Origin: Sphingopyxis macrogoltabida
GTDB lineage: Bacteria > Pseudomonadota > Alphaproteobacteria > Sphingomonadales > Sphingomonadaceae
Assembly (NCBI RefSeq): GCF_001314325.1
Contig: NZ_CP009429.1
Span: 3,100,501-3,164,500, forward strand
DNA length: 64,000 bases
Direction: 5' to 3'
The notes beneath the pieces are model-generated. The model was not told the DNA's origin. It made no database searches and was given only the letters and a program-made list of their open reading frames with translations. Position numbers and translations under genes: made by a program. Of the stretch, positions 38,232-46,822 are shown in pieces (position 1 is the first letter of the stretch; each line of letters opens with the position of its first letter).

Positions 38232-39434
38232 ATGACCGATCTTTTCAGCAAGTTCGACCCGCTGATCCAGCAGCGCGAGGCGCTGCTCGCGACCGGCGTC
38301 ACCGATCCGTTCAGCCTGGTGATGGAAAAGGTCCTCTCGCCGACCGTCGCGATCTGCAACGGGCGCGAGACGATCCTGCTCGGCACCTATAATTATATGG
38401 GCATGACCTTCGACGACGACGTCATCGCCGCCGGCAAGGACGCGCTCGACAAATTCGGCAGCGGCACGACCGGCAGCCGCGTCCTCAACGGCACCTATCA
38501 GGGGCATAAGGAGTGCGAGGACGCGCTCAAGGAATTTTACGCCATGGATCATGCCATGGTGTTCTCGACCGGATATCAGGCGAATCTCGGCATCATTTCG
38601 ACGATTGCCGGCAAGGGCGACTATGTCATCCTCGACATCGACAGCCATGCGTCGATCTATGACGGGTGCAAGATGGGCGACGCCGAAATCGTCGCCTTCC
38701 GCCATAACGACGTCGAGGCGCTCGAAAAGCGGCTGAAGCGCCTGCCCCCCGAAGCGGGCAAGCTTGTCGTGCTCGAAGGCGTCTATTCGATGCTCGGCGA
38801 CGTCGCGCCGCTGAAAGAGATGATCCGCGTCTCCAAGGAAGCCGGCGCGATGGTGCTGGTCGACGAAGCGCATTCTATGGGTTTCATTGGCGAACATGGC
38901 CGCGGCGTCGCCGAGGCGCAGGGCGTGATCGACGACGTCGACTTCATCATCGGCACGTTCAGCAAGAGCGTCGGCACGGTCGGCGGCTTCTGCGTGTCGA
39001 ACCATCCGAAATTCGAAATCATGCGGCTCGTCTGCCGTCCCTATGTCTTCACCGCCTCGCTGCCGCCGAGCGTCGTCGCGACCGCCGCGACCAGCATCCG
39101 CAAGCTGATGCACGGATCGAACAAGCGCGCGCACCTGTGGGAAAATTCGAAGACGCTGCACAAGGGCCTCAAGGACCTCGGCTTCCAGCTCGGCACCGAA
39201 GAGCCGCAGTCGGCGATCATCGCGGTGATCATGCCCGATCTCGAAAAGGGTGCGATGATGTGGGAAGCGCTGCTCGAGGAAGGGCTCTACGTCAATCTCG
39301 CGCGTCCGCCGGCGACCCCCGCGGGCATGACGCTACTGCGCTGCTCGCTCTGCGCCGAGCATTCGAGCGAGCAGGTCGGCGAGATCCTTGCGCGCTTCGA
39401 GCGTGCGGGCAAACGCGCCGGGATCATCGGCTGA
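38232..39434 (+). CDS. spt: serine palmitoyltransferase, first enzyme of sphingolipid synthesis
   Basis: 400 residues of the alpha-oxoamine synthase family (PLP fold type I). Key segments: TYNYMGMTFDDDV, SGTTGSRVLNGTYQGHKECE, VLVDEAHSMGFIGEHGRG (PLP-ring stacking and Asp), and the Schiff-base Lys245 in GTFSKSVGTVGG. The enzyme condenses serine with a C16 acyl thioester to 3-ketosphinganine; in this group the acyl donor is an acyl-ACP. The closest match by motif is the soluble Sphingomonas enzyme rather than KBL or ALAS. This gene identifies the organism as a sphingolipid producer. Confidence 0.93.
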   Translation: MTDLFSKFDPLIQQREALLATGVTDPFSLVMEKVLSPTVAICNGRETILLGTYNYMGMTFDDDVIAAGKDALDKFGSGTTGSRVLNGTYQGHKECEDALKEFYAMDHAMVFSTGYQANLGIISTIAGKGDYVILDIDSHASIYDGCKMGDAEIVAFRHNDVEALEKRLKRLPPEAGKLVVLEGVYSMLGDVAPLKEMIRVSKEAGAMVLVDEAHSMGFIGEHGRGVAEAQGVIDDVDFIIGTFSKSVGTVGGFCVSNHPKFEIMRLVCRPYVFTASLPPSVVATAATSIRKLMHGSNKRAHLWENSKTLHKGLKDLGFQLGTEEPQSAIIAVIMPDLEKGAMMWEALLEEGLYVNLARPPATPAGMTLLRCSLCAEHSSEQVGEILARFERAGKRAGIIG

Positions 39435-39547
39435 AGCCGCTGCAAGGCCCGACCAGCGGATTCCTTTTCGGGTTGAATCGAAGCATCGGCCGCGCGCTGC
39501 CCGCTTCGCCGCTTTGCGGCAGGGCGCTTGTCCGGTAAAGACGGCGC

Positions 39548-41524
39548 GTGTTCGAGAGGGATTTCGATATCGAGACCGAAAGCCGGCGGGAGCGTGTTCG
39601 CTTCTGGCTGACGATCGGGGTCGCGACCATCCTGGTCGGCGTCGTCGCGGCGCTCGTCCTGCTGCTGTCGCGCGCCAACGATAATTACGAACGCTCGCTC
39701 GGCTGGCAGACGCAGAGCATGGAGGTCATCTCGCAGACCCGCTCGCTCGACGCCTCGCTCGCCCGTGCCGAGGCAGCGCTCGGCCGCTTCGCGGTGGGCT
39801 TGCAGAAGGAAGACGGGCGCGTTTTCGAGCAGCAATGGGGCCGCGCGCGCCAATATCGTGTCCAGCTCCAGCGCAACGTCCGCGACAATCCGGCGCAGGC
39901 GAAGCTGGTCGCGGAACTGACGCACGAAATGGACCGGCGCGGCGCCCAGCTCGGCGACGCGGCGCTCAGCGCCAATTATCGCCAGACCGTCGCCGCCATT
40001 TCCAAATATCACGCTGCCGGGCACGATCAGGGGCTCGGCAAGATCGACAAGCTGCTGACGCGGATCATCGACAACGAACGCACCCTGCTGCGCGAACGCA
40101 ACCGCCTCGCGGCGGCCGATCGCGCCAGCCTCAACCAGGCGATGCTGCTCTTCTCGCTGCTCGGTGCCGGCGCCGCGGTGATCGCGATCGGTGCGACCTT
40201 CTCGCTCGTCCGTGCCGAGGCCGAACGGCGGCTGGCGCGACGCGAGCAGTTGGTCGAAAGCGACCGTGCGATGCAACTCGAAGCCGCCGTCGAGGCGCGC
40301 ACCGCCGAACTGGAGCAGGCCAACACCGCACTGCGCAGCGAGATGAGCGAACGCCTCTCGGCCGAGGAACAACTGCGTCAGGCGCAGAAGATGGAAGCCG
40401 TCGGCCAGCTTACCGGCGGCATCGCGCATGATTTCAACAATATGCTCGCGGTCGTCGTCGGCGGCCTCGAACTCGCGCAGCGCTGGTTGTCGGAAGCGCC
40501 CGACAAGGCACAGCGCCACCTTGCCAATGCGCTCGATGGCGCCAACCGCGCCGCCGACCTGACGCGGCGGCTGCTAACCTTCGCGCGCTCCGAGCCGGCG
40601 CGGCCCGAAATAACCGTCGTTGACGAATGCATCGCGTCGTTCGCCGAACTCGTCGAGCGGACAATCGGCGACCGGATCGCGCTGACGCTCGATCTTCAGG
40701 CTCCCGACCTCGCTTGCCGGCTCGACCGGCGCCAGTTCGAAAATGCGCTGCTCAACCTCGCGGTCAATGCCCGCGACGCGATGGACGGCCACGGATCGCT
40801 GACCATCCGCACCCTGCGCGACGAAGAAGAGGAAACGGCGGCGCTGGCGGTGCAGGTGATCGACACCGGCTGCGGCATGTCGCCCGAAGTTCTTGAGCGC
40901 GTCTTCGATCCCTTCTACACCACCAAGCCCGCCGGTCAGGGCACCGGCCTCGGCATGAGCCAGGTCTTCGCCTTTTGCCGCCAGTCGGGCGGCGAGGTAC
41001 AGATTTCGTCGACCGAAGGCGAAGGAACGAGCGTCGCGATGCTGCTGCCTGTCGCCCGCGCCGAAGAGGCCGTCGACACCGACGGCGATCCCGGCGAAGG
41101 TGTGGCCCACCCTACCCTCGCCGACGCGCTCAGCATCCTCGTCGTCGAAGACGACCAGCGCGTCCTTGCCGCGACCGTCGACGCGGTCGCCGAACTGGGC
41201 CACAGGCCCGTCGCGTGCGGCAATCCGCTGGAGGCCGAAGCCCTTGTCGAAGGGCAGTTCGCCGCTGGCAGCGGCTTCGACCTCATTCTGTCCGACGTGT
41301 TGATGCCCGAACTCACCGGGCCCGAAATGGTCGCGCAACTGAAGCAGCGCTGGCCCGAACTCTCCGTCCTTTTCGTCACCGGCTATGCCGGCGATGCCAG
41401 CGAAGACGCCGCCTTCGGCGACCATGACGTGCTGCGCAAGCCCTTCACGCTGAGCGCGCTCGACCAGGCGATCCGGCGGAGCGGCGATACGCGGCCGGGC
41501 GATGGACAACGGCTGGCGAGCTGA
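39548..41524 (+). CDS. hybrid sensor histidine kinase with CHASE3-like sensor and receiver domain
   Basis: 658 residues starting at GTG 39548. TM1 is about 20-41, a periplasmic helical CHASE3-like sensor spans 42-195, and TM2 is about 198-218. A coiled coil leads to HisKA with the phosphoacceptor His294 in LTGGIAHDFNNML. The ATPase domain carries NLAVNARDAM, DTGCGMSPE and GTGLGMSQVFAF. A C-terminal receiver has ILVVEDDQRVL and the phospho-Asp in LSDVLMPELTGPEM. It lies 113 bases downstream of spt on the same strand, suggesting it may sense envelope state. No separate response regulator is adjacent. Confidence 0.9.
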   Translation: MFERDFDIETESRRERVRFWLTIGVATILVGVVAALVLLLSRANDNYERSLGWQTQSMEVISQTRSLDASLARAEAALGRFAVGLQKEDGRVFEQQWGRARQYRVQLQRNVRDNPAQAKLVAELTHEMDRRGAQLGDAALSANYRQTVAAISKYHAAGHDQGLGKIDKLLTRIIDNERTLLRERNRLAAADRASLNQAMLLFSLLGAGAAVIAIGATFSLVRAEAERRLARREQLVESDRAMQLEAAVEARTAELEQANTALRSEMSERLSAEEQLRQAQKMEAVGQLTGGIAHDFNNMLAVVVGGLELAQRWLSEAPDKAQRHLANALDGANRAADLTRRLLTFARSEPARPEITVVDECIASFAELVERTIGDRIALTLDLQAPDLACRLDRRQFENALLNLAVNARDAMDGHGSLTIRTLRDEEEETAALAVQVIDTGCGMSPEVLERVFDPFYTTKPAGQGTGLGMSQVFAFCRQSGGEVQISSTEGEGTSVAMLLPVARAEEAVDTDGDPGEGVAHPTLADALSILVVEDDQRVLAATVDAVAELGHRPVACGNPLEAEALVEGQFAAGSGFDLILSDVLMPELTGPEMVAQLKQRWPELSVLFVTGYAGDASEDAAFGDHDVLRKPFTLSALDQAIRRSGDTRPGDGQRLAS

Positions 41525-41559
41525 GTTTTTCGCTTGCCGCATTTTCCGGGTGAAAATGC

Positions 41560-42420
41560 TCAGCGGATCGCGCCGCTTTTCATCAATCGCGGTACGAGGG
41601 TCAGCGCCGCGACGAGCGGCCAGCGGCGTTGCCACGGCTTGATCTCGATCTTTGTGCCCGCGTGGCGGTTGATCTTCCACGCCAGATAATCGATCCCGCC
41701 CGCATAGGTCAGGCTCGCCTTGGCCAGCCGGACGATGCTGAGCGCCTTGCCTTCGGCGCGGCGCCGCGCCCACCCCCCGCTCCGCACGCCCGCCGGGAAC
41801 GCGGCGATCGCCGGGGCGCTGAAAGCGAGATAGCGTCCGGCATCGGCGTCAACCACCGATTGCGCGCGCCCCGTCCGCTCGGCGCGGAGTTCGACCGAAT
41901 AGGTCAGCGCAAAGGCGCGCCGCCACCAGTCGAGCGGCGCTTCGCCTGCGACGCCCCCCGCCGCCGCGAGCAACGTCGGCGCGGCGCGTGCGACCGCCGT
42001 GACCGCGCGGTCCGCCGCGGTATCGTCGACAACCCAGACCAGCCGCGACGGCTGCGCGAAACGCGCCCAGACCGACACATTGCGCGTTTCCGGCCCGTTC
42101 AGCCGGTGAAAATCGGCTTCGCTGAGCACGGCATATTTGGCGATCAGCCCGTCATGCTGGAACGGAAAGACGTTGGGCGGGATCAGCCGATTGGCGACCG
42201 CCTGCCAGCGCTTCGGATAGGCATCGCCATAATCCGACACGATCAGGTAGAAATCGAGCATCAGCCCGTCGAGCTCGCTTTCGCGGAGGCAGCTTCCGTA
42301 AAACAGCACCGCGCGCGCGCTGCCCGGATATTCGGCCGCGATCGCCGCGGCCATCGCCGCGACGCGCGGGTCGACCGGGACCGATAATTCGGCGCGGACC
42401 AGTTCCCCGATATCGGTCAT
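41560..42420 (-). CDS. Tam41-like nucleotidyltransferase, probable headgroup enzyme of a ceramide phospholipid
   Basis: 286 residues. The nucleotidyltransferase signature is LFYGSCLRESELDGLMLDFY (GS at 42-43, metal-binding Asp56), then LIAKYAVLSEADFHRL, resembling the YGVI segment of mitochondrial phosphatidate cytidylyltransferase Tam41. No transmembrane helix is obvious, but a basic C-terminus could bind the membrane. It is the last gene of a three-gene operon after the lipid kinase (13-base gap). From memory, Caulobacter ceramide-phosphoglycerate synthesis genes (cpgABC) have a similar content; the exact reaction is unknown. Confidence 0.6.
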   Translation of the reverse strand: MTDIGELVRAELSVPVDPRVAAMAAAIAAEYPGSARAVLFYGSCLRESELDGLMLDFYLIVSDYGDAYPKRWQAVANRLIPPNVFPFQHDGLIAKYAVLSEADFHRLNGPETRNVSVWARFAQPSRLVWVVDDTAADRAVTAVARAAPTLLAAAGGVAGEAPLDWWRRAFALTYSVELRAERTGRAQSVVDADAGRYLAFSAPAIAAFPAGVRSGGWARRRAEGKALSIVRLAKASLTYAGGIDYLAWKINRHAGTKIEIKPWQRRWPLVAALTLVPRLMKSGAIR

Positions 42421-42433
42421 GACGCGATGCTTC

Positions 42434-43408
42434 TCAGGCGGCGAGGCGCAGGAACGGCACCGGCTGCGTCGAGGTCAGGATGATCGGCTGGCCGCCCTTC
42501 GCCTCGAAAATCTCGCCGTCGAGGATGACGTTCGACCGCTCGCCCTCGATGCGGATCTCGTCGCCCTGCTGGAAATGCACGCCTTCCAGCTCTTTCTGCC
42601 CCAGCGTCCCGCGCCAGGTCGCGCCGAGCATGCGGAACAATGCGCCGACGCTGCTGTCGGTCGCCAGCAATTTCATATGGCCGTTCGTCCCGCCGCCGTC
42701 GCTCGTCCGGATGCTGAGCAGCAGCTTTTCGAGCGTCGTGACGATGAGCAGCGAGAATTTGCCCTTGAACTCGCCCTGCCGCACCAGCGACACGGTCATC
42801 GGCTCGGGCTTGGGCGGCAGGCGTCCGCCGCCGAGGCCAAAGATGATCGAAAACAGCCCGAGCACTGCAGCCAGGAAATGCGACAACCCGTTCGGCAGGC
42901 CGAGCGGATAGATGCGGTTGCGGCAATAGAGCATGACGTCGGCGAGATAGGCGCCGCCCAAGAACATGCCGAGCACCGGCCGCGTCTCGCCGCCGCTGTC
43001 GAGCGAAATGAGCTGGCGTTCGATCACATGATCCTCGAGCCGCCCCGATTCGACCAGTTCGACGACGCGCTCAAGCGCCTTTAGCGGATCGCCCTCGGCG
43101 CCGAGGTCGAGCGCGATCAAATTGGTCTTGCCGTTGGGAAGCACCGCGACCGGCGGCGGCGAACCGCCGAAATGGCCGCCCGAATACAGCTCGGTCAGCG
43201 CCGCCTGCACCGTGCCGTCGCCGCCATTGATCACGATGATCCGCGGGCTGACCATCGCGATGGTACGGATCGCTTCGCCGATCTGGTCGACGTCCTCGAC
43301 CTCGTAATGAAAAATGTCGGGATGCGCCGCGCAATATTCGCGAACCCGGGGCAACAGGGCACGGTTGCCCGTCGAACGCGGATTGGAAAGAAGCGCGACG
43401 CTGGCCAT
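42434..43408 (-). CDS. diacylglycerol/ceramide kinase family lipid kinase
   Basis: 324 residues. The DAGK catalytic domain shows ALLSNPRSTGNRALLP, IIVINGGDGTVQAALTE (nucleotide-binding GGDGT) and VAVLPNGKTNLIALDLG. A C-terminal beta-rich domain follows, ending VILDGEIFEAKGGQPIIL. It phosphorylates a lipid hydroxyl using ATP. Position beside spt and a Tam41-like enzyme, in a sphingolipid maker, makes ceramide or a sphingoid base the likely substrate, as for the Caulobacter ceramide kinase CpgB (recalled, not checked). Confidence 0.85.
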   Translation of the reverse strand: MASVALLSNPRSTGNRALLPRVREYCAAHPDIFHYEVEDVDQIGEAIRTIAMVSPRIIVINGGDGTVQAALTELYSGGHFGGSPPPVAVLPNGKTNLIALDLGAEGDPLKALERVVELVESGRLEDHVIERQLISLDSGGETRPVLGMFLGGAYLADVMLYCRNRIYPLGLPNGLSHFLAAVLGLFSIIFGLGGGRLPPKPEPMTVSLVRQGEFKGKFSLLIVTTLEKLLLSIRTSDGGGTNGHMKLLATDSSVGALFRMLGATWRGTLGQKELEGVHFQQGDEIRIEGERSNVILDGEIFEAKGGQPIILTSTQPVPFLRLAA

Positions 43409-43414
43409 TGCCCC

Positions 43415-43888
43415 TTACATATATTTCATCGTGATGGAGATCGTCCGGGGGGCGTCTCCAACCGAAAAGGCCGTCTTCTTGTAGCTCGGCTTGCCGAGGT
43501 TGAAGACGTTGATGCTGGGATTGTTCGACATCCCGCCGCCGTCCGACGACAAATCGGTCTTGCCGTTGCCGTTGACGTCGTGACGCACCGCGATGCCATA
43601 GGTCCCGGCTTCGGGAAGCGGCACGCAGACGGTCATCGACCCGGCGCGCGCCGGCACTTCGATGCGGGTGATCCAGCGGCCCTTGGCAAGCCAGTCGGCC
43701 GCCGTGCCGCGATAGCTTTGCACGCGAATCTTGCCGGTCGACGCCTTGACGCCGCTGATCTGGACCAGAGTCGACGGTCCGCTCTTGCACTTCGACAGAT
43801 CGTTCGTGATGACGCGGCCTTCCGCCTGCGCCGATGCGGCAAAAGCCAGCAACGCAACACATAGCGAGGCCGATACAAATTTCGACAT
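43415..43888 (-). CDS. exported DUF2141 family protein
   Basis: 157 residues from ATG 43888, with a GGAGG-type ribosome site. The signal peptide is KFVSASLCVALLAFAASAQA. DUF2141 markers are GKIRVQSYRGTAADWLAKGR, VPLPEAGTYGIAVRHDVNGN and GKTDLSSDGGGMSNNPSIN. The domain is a periplasmic beta-sandwich of unknown function. It is the first gene of the operon with the lipid kinase and Tam41-like enzyme, six bases upstream of the kinase, and diverges from lptF. The gene context suggests a part in sphingolipid metabolism or transport. Confidence 0.85.
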   Translation of the reverse strand: MSKFVSASLCVALLAFAASAQAEGRVITNDLSKCKSGPSTLVQISGVKASTGKIRVQSYRGTAADWLAKGRWITRIEVPARAGSMTVCVPLPEAGTYGIAVRHDVNGNGKTDLSSDGGGMSNNPSINVFNLGKPSYKKTAFSVGDAPRTISITMKYM

Positions 43889-44021
43889 GACCTCAAAACC
43901 TCCAGAGGCTATAGCCATGCCAGCCACGCAAAAAGCATGTGCCGACACGGGTCCCTGTCGCCCTTGAATCGGTATATCGGAACCATTTGCGGCCAAATCA
44001 TGGTGATGGGGCGACGAAAGA

Positions 44022-45230
44022 TTGAATAAGCTACCTGCCATCGACCGCTATATCGCGCGGCTCATCTTCTTTCCCATGCTCGGCACGCTCGTCCTGTCGG
44101 CGATGCTGCTCGTGCTCGAAAAAATGCTCCGGCTGTTCGATTTCGTCGCCACCGAAGGCGGCCCGGTCAGCGTCGTGTGGCGGATGCTCGCCAACCTGAT
44201 CCCCGAATATCTCTCGCTCGGCATCCCCATTGGCCTCATGCTCGGCATCCTGCTCGCCTTCCGCCGGCTCGCGACGTCGAGCGAGCTCGACGTGCTCAAG
44301 GGTGTCGGCATGAGTTTCGGGCGCTTGATGCGTGTACCCTTTGCCTATGCCGTCGCGCTGGCCGCGCTCAATCTCGCGATTGTCGGCTTTATTCAGCCGG
44401 TTGCGCGCTATGCTTATGAAGGTTTGCAATTCGAGCTGCGGTCGGGGGCGCTCGGCGCGTCGATCAAGGTCGGCGAATTTACCAAGCTCGGCCAGCGCAT
44501 GACGCTGCGGATCGAGGAAAGCTATAACGACGGCCGCAGCCTGCGCGGGATTTTCGTGCGCGGTGAGCAAAAGGACGGTCAGAGCGTGTCGGCGACGGCC
44601 TCGCGGGGCCAGTTTCTCGCGACCGACGATCCCGACACGATCATCCTGCGTCTGACCCAAGGCGTGCTGATCCACGAATCGCCGAAGTTCGCGGTGCCGC
44701 GCGTGCTGAGCTTCGACAACCACGACCTACCGATCCCGCTGCCCAAGATCGAGGCCTTCCGCACCCGCGGCGGCTCCGACCGCGAGATGACGATCCCCGA
44801 ACTGTTCGTCGCCGGCAAAGACAAGGCCGAATCTCCCGATACCCGGCTGGAAATACGCGCGAATTTCCACTTCCGTATCGTCGAGGTGATGTCGATGTTC
44901 CTGATCCCGCTGATCGCAATCGCGCTCGCAATCCCACCAAAACGATCGACCTCGTCGCTCGGGGTCTTCCTGTCGATCGTCCTGCTTGTCACCCAGCACA
45001 AGATCAACCAATATGCCGAGGATCTCGGCGCCCGCGGCACCGTCGACCCGATCCTCGCGCTGTGGGTGCCCTTCCTCTTGTTCGCGGCGCTCGCGGTGTG
45101 GATGTATTACACCGTCGCGCACGTCCCCGGCGGCCAGCCGATCGGCGCACTCGAACGCGTCGCCGCCAAGGCCGGCCAGAAGCTCCGCGCGCTGATGACC
45201 ATTTTCCAGCGTAAGCCCAAGATCGCCTGA
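44022..45230 (+). CDS. lptF: LptF/YjgP-family lipid export permease
   Basis: 402 residues starting at TTG 44022 (NKLPAIDRYIARLIFFPMLG). Six membrane helices flank a large periplasmic beta-jellyroll domain (GALGASIKVGEFTKLGQRMT). The signatures LGIPIGLMLGILLAFRRLAT, SSELDVLKGVGMSF and, near the C-terminus, LGARGTVDPILALWVPFLLF fit LptF. With LptG and LptB it extracts LPS from the inner membrane. Sphingomonads carry glycosphingolipids in place of LPS, so the cargo here may be a sphingolipid. The stop overlaps the lptG start (TGATG). Confidence 0.9.
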   Translation: MNKLPAIDRYIARLIFFPMLGTLVLSAMLLVLEKMLRLFDFVATEGGPVSVVWRMLANLIPEYLSLGIPIGLMLGILLAFRRLATSSELDVLKGVGMSFGRLMRVPFAYAVALAALNLAIVGFIQPVARYAYEGLQFELRSGALGASIKVGEFTKLGQRMTLRIEESYNDGRSLRGIFVRGEQKDGQSVSATASRGQFLATDDPDTIILRLTQGVLIHESPKFAVPRVLSFDNHDLPIPLPKIEAFRTRGGSDREMTIPELFVAGKDKAESPDTRLEIRANFHFRIVEVMSMFLIPLIAIALAIPPKRSTSSLGVFLSIVLLVTQHKINQYAEDLGARGTVDPILALWVPFLLFAALAVWMYYTVAHVPGGQPIGALERVAAKAGQKLRALMTIFQRKPKIA

Positions 45231-46327
45231 TGCACCAGCTCCACTTCTTTCCGTCGCGCACGATGGCGCTTTACGTCGGACGTCTGTTCCTCGTCCGCAG
45301 CTTCGCGATCCTTTTCGCGCTGGTGCTGATCCTGCAAACGCTCGATCTGCTCGGCGAGAGCGGCAAGATACTCGCGGTGGCGGGCAACAGCGACAGCGAC
45401 GTGTGGCGCTATGTGGGCTTGCGCCTGCCACAGATCGTCGAGACCTTCCTGCCCTTTTCGGTGCTGCTGGGGACGATCCTGACGCTGATCACGCTCAACC
45501 AGAACAGCGAGGTGATCGCGATGAAGGCGTCGGGCATGTCGGCGCATCAGGTGCTCGCGCCGCTGTTCCTCGCCGCGCTGCTCGTCGCCGGGATCAGCTT
45601 CGTCTTCAACGAACGTATCGTGACGCGCGCCAACGCGGCGCTCAGTGCCTGGCAAAAGGTGCAATATGCGCAGGTGCCCGCCGACAGCGGGCTGCGCAGC
45701 AACATCTGGGTGCGCGCCGGCGACGACCTGATCAACGCCCAGACGGTGCAGACCGGCGGGCCGACGGTCGTCTTGGGCAAGGTCGCGATCTACGAGCGTA
45801 CGCAGGGCGTCCTCTCGTCGATCCTTTCGGCCGACAGCGCCCGCGCGGTCGACGGCGGTTGGGAGCTCACCAATGCCAAGCGCTTCCTGCGCCGCTCGGG
45901 CACGCTCGAACCGCTCGGCAACATCGTCGCGGCGAAGGGCGTGCGCCCCGACCAGTTCACGCTGGCGCAGGTCGACGGCGACGAACTGCCCTTCCTCCAG
46001 CTCCAGTCGGCGATCGCCGATCTCGAAGCCGCGGGGCGGCCGGTCGACGCGCTGAAGGGCGTGCTCTGGCACAAGATTTCGGGGCCGCTGTCGGCGATAT
46101 TGATGCCGCTCTTGGGCGCCGTCGCGGCCTTCGGGCTCGCGCGCTCGGGCAAGCTGTTCGTCCGCGCGATCCTCGGCATGGCCTTGGGCTTCGCTTACTT
46201 CGTCGCCGACAATTTCGCGCTCGCGATGGGCGATCTCGGCGCCTACACGCCCTTCCTCGCCGCATGGGGGCCGTTCATATTGTTTGCGCTGATCGGCGAG
46301 ATGATTTTGATCCGGACCGAGGAATAG
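45230..46327 (+). CDS. lptG: LptG-family lipid export permease
   Basis: 365 residues. Topology matches LptF: N-terminal helices (RTMALYVGRLFLVRSFAILF), a periplasmic domain (SILSADSARAVDGGWELTNA) and C-terminal helices (HKISGPLSAILMPLLGAVAA; LVRAILGMALGFAYFVADNF-like). ITLNQNSEVIAMKASGMSAH is the conserved coupling-helix region. It forms a heterodimer with LptF in the inner membrane. It is translationally coupled to lptF, and is followed after four bases by a low-GC gene that appears foreign. Confidence 0.9.
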   Translation: MHQLHFFPSRTMALYVGRLFLVRSFAILFALVLILQTLDLLGESGKILAVAGNSDSDVWRYVGLRLPQIVETFLPFSVLLGTILTLITLNQNSEVIAMKASGMSAHQVLAPLFLAALLVAGISFVFNERIVTRANAALSAWQKVQYAQVPADSGLRSNIWVRAGDDLINAQTVQTGGPTVVLGKVAIYERTQGVLSSILSADSARAVDGGWELTNAKRFLRRSGTLEPLGNIVAAKGVRPDQFTLAQVDGDELPFLQLQSAIADLEAAGRPVDALKGVLWHKISGPLSAILMPLLGAVAAFGLARSGKLFVRAILGMALGFAYFVADNFALAMGDLGAYTPFLAAWGPFILFALIGEMILIRTEE

Positions 46328-46331
46328 CGAG

Positions 46332-46772
46332 ATGTCAGCTAAGTCACTAATGACTGAAGACGACCGCGCATGGAATAATTTTGTCATGCTGAGCGATGAA
46401 TCGAATAAAAACGAGATATATCGATCTGCTGCTATCGCCAATCTGTATATGGGCGGGGCAAATAGTGGGGGAATAAACTCGTTTCTTACATCGACGCCAC
46501 ATTTAAGCGGCCATGAGGTACTAACCGCACTAGCAGATATCGGTGCAGATATCGCAGCGAAGCATCTGACAGATATACTGCAAAAACTGGGCGAACCCCT
46601 CGCTCGTTCAACAGCGGAAGATCGCTGGAACTTATTAGACAGATGCTGGTGTGACGAACTGGAGGACTTGGACGTCCTTTCACAGGAGGCCGACAGCGAC
46701 CTTATGGCCTCTTTATGGCGGCACGTCATCAGTCACAAAGCATACTACAACGCTCTCGGCGATACACACTAG
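46332..46772 (+). CDS. DUF4375/DMP19-like protein, low-GC, probably acquired
   Basis: 146 residues. NLYMGGANSGGINSFLTSTP and EVLTALADIGADIAAKHLTD match the DUF4375 (DMP19-like) pattern, a family often found as immunity-like or effector-associated proteins. The DNA is visibly AT-rich (many TTA, ATA, AAT codons) compared with all neighbours, and the 50 bases after it share this. It begins four bases after the lptG stop, as if inserted at the end of the operon. Function is unknown. Confidence 0.7.
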   Translation: MSAKSLMTEDDRAWNNFVMLSDESNKNEIYRSAAIANLYMGGANSGGINSFLTSTPHLSGHEVLTALADIGADIAAKHLTDILQKLGEPLARSTAEDRWNLLDRCWCDELEDLDVLSQEADSDLMASLWRHVISHKAYYNALGDTH

Positions 46773-46822
46773 ATCTGCTTGTTCTACAGAAGATGCGTTA
46801 CTGGTGGTACAGGCCGCAAGCT

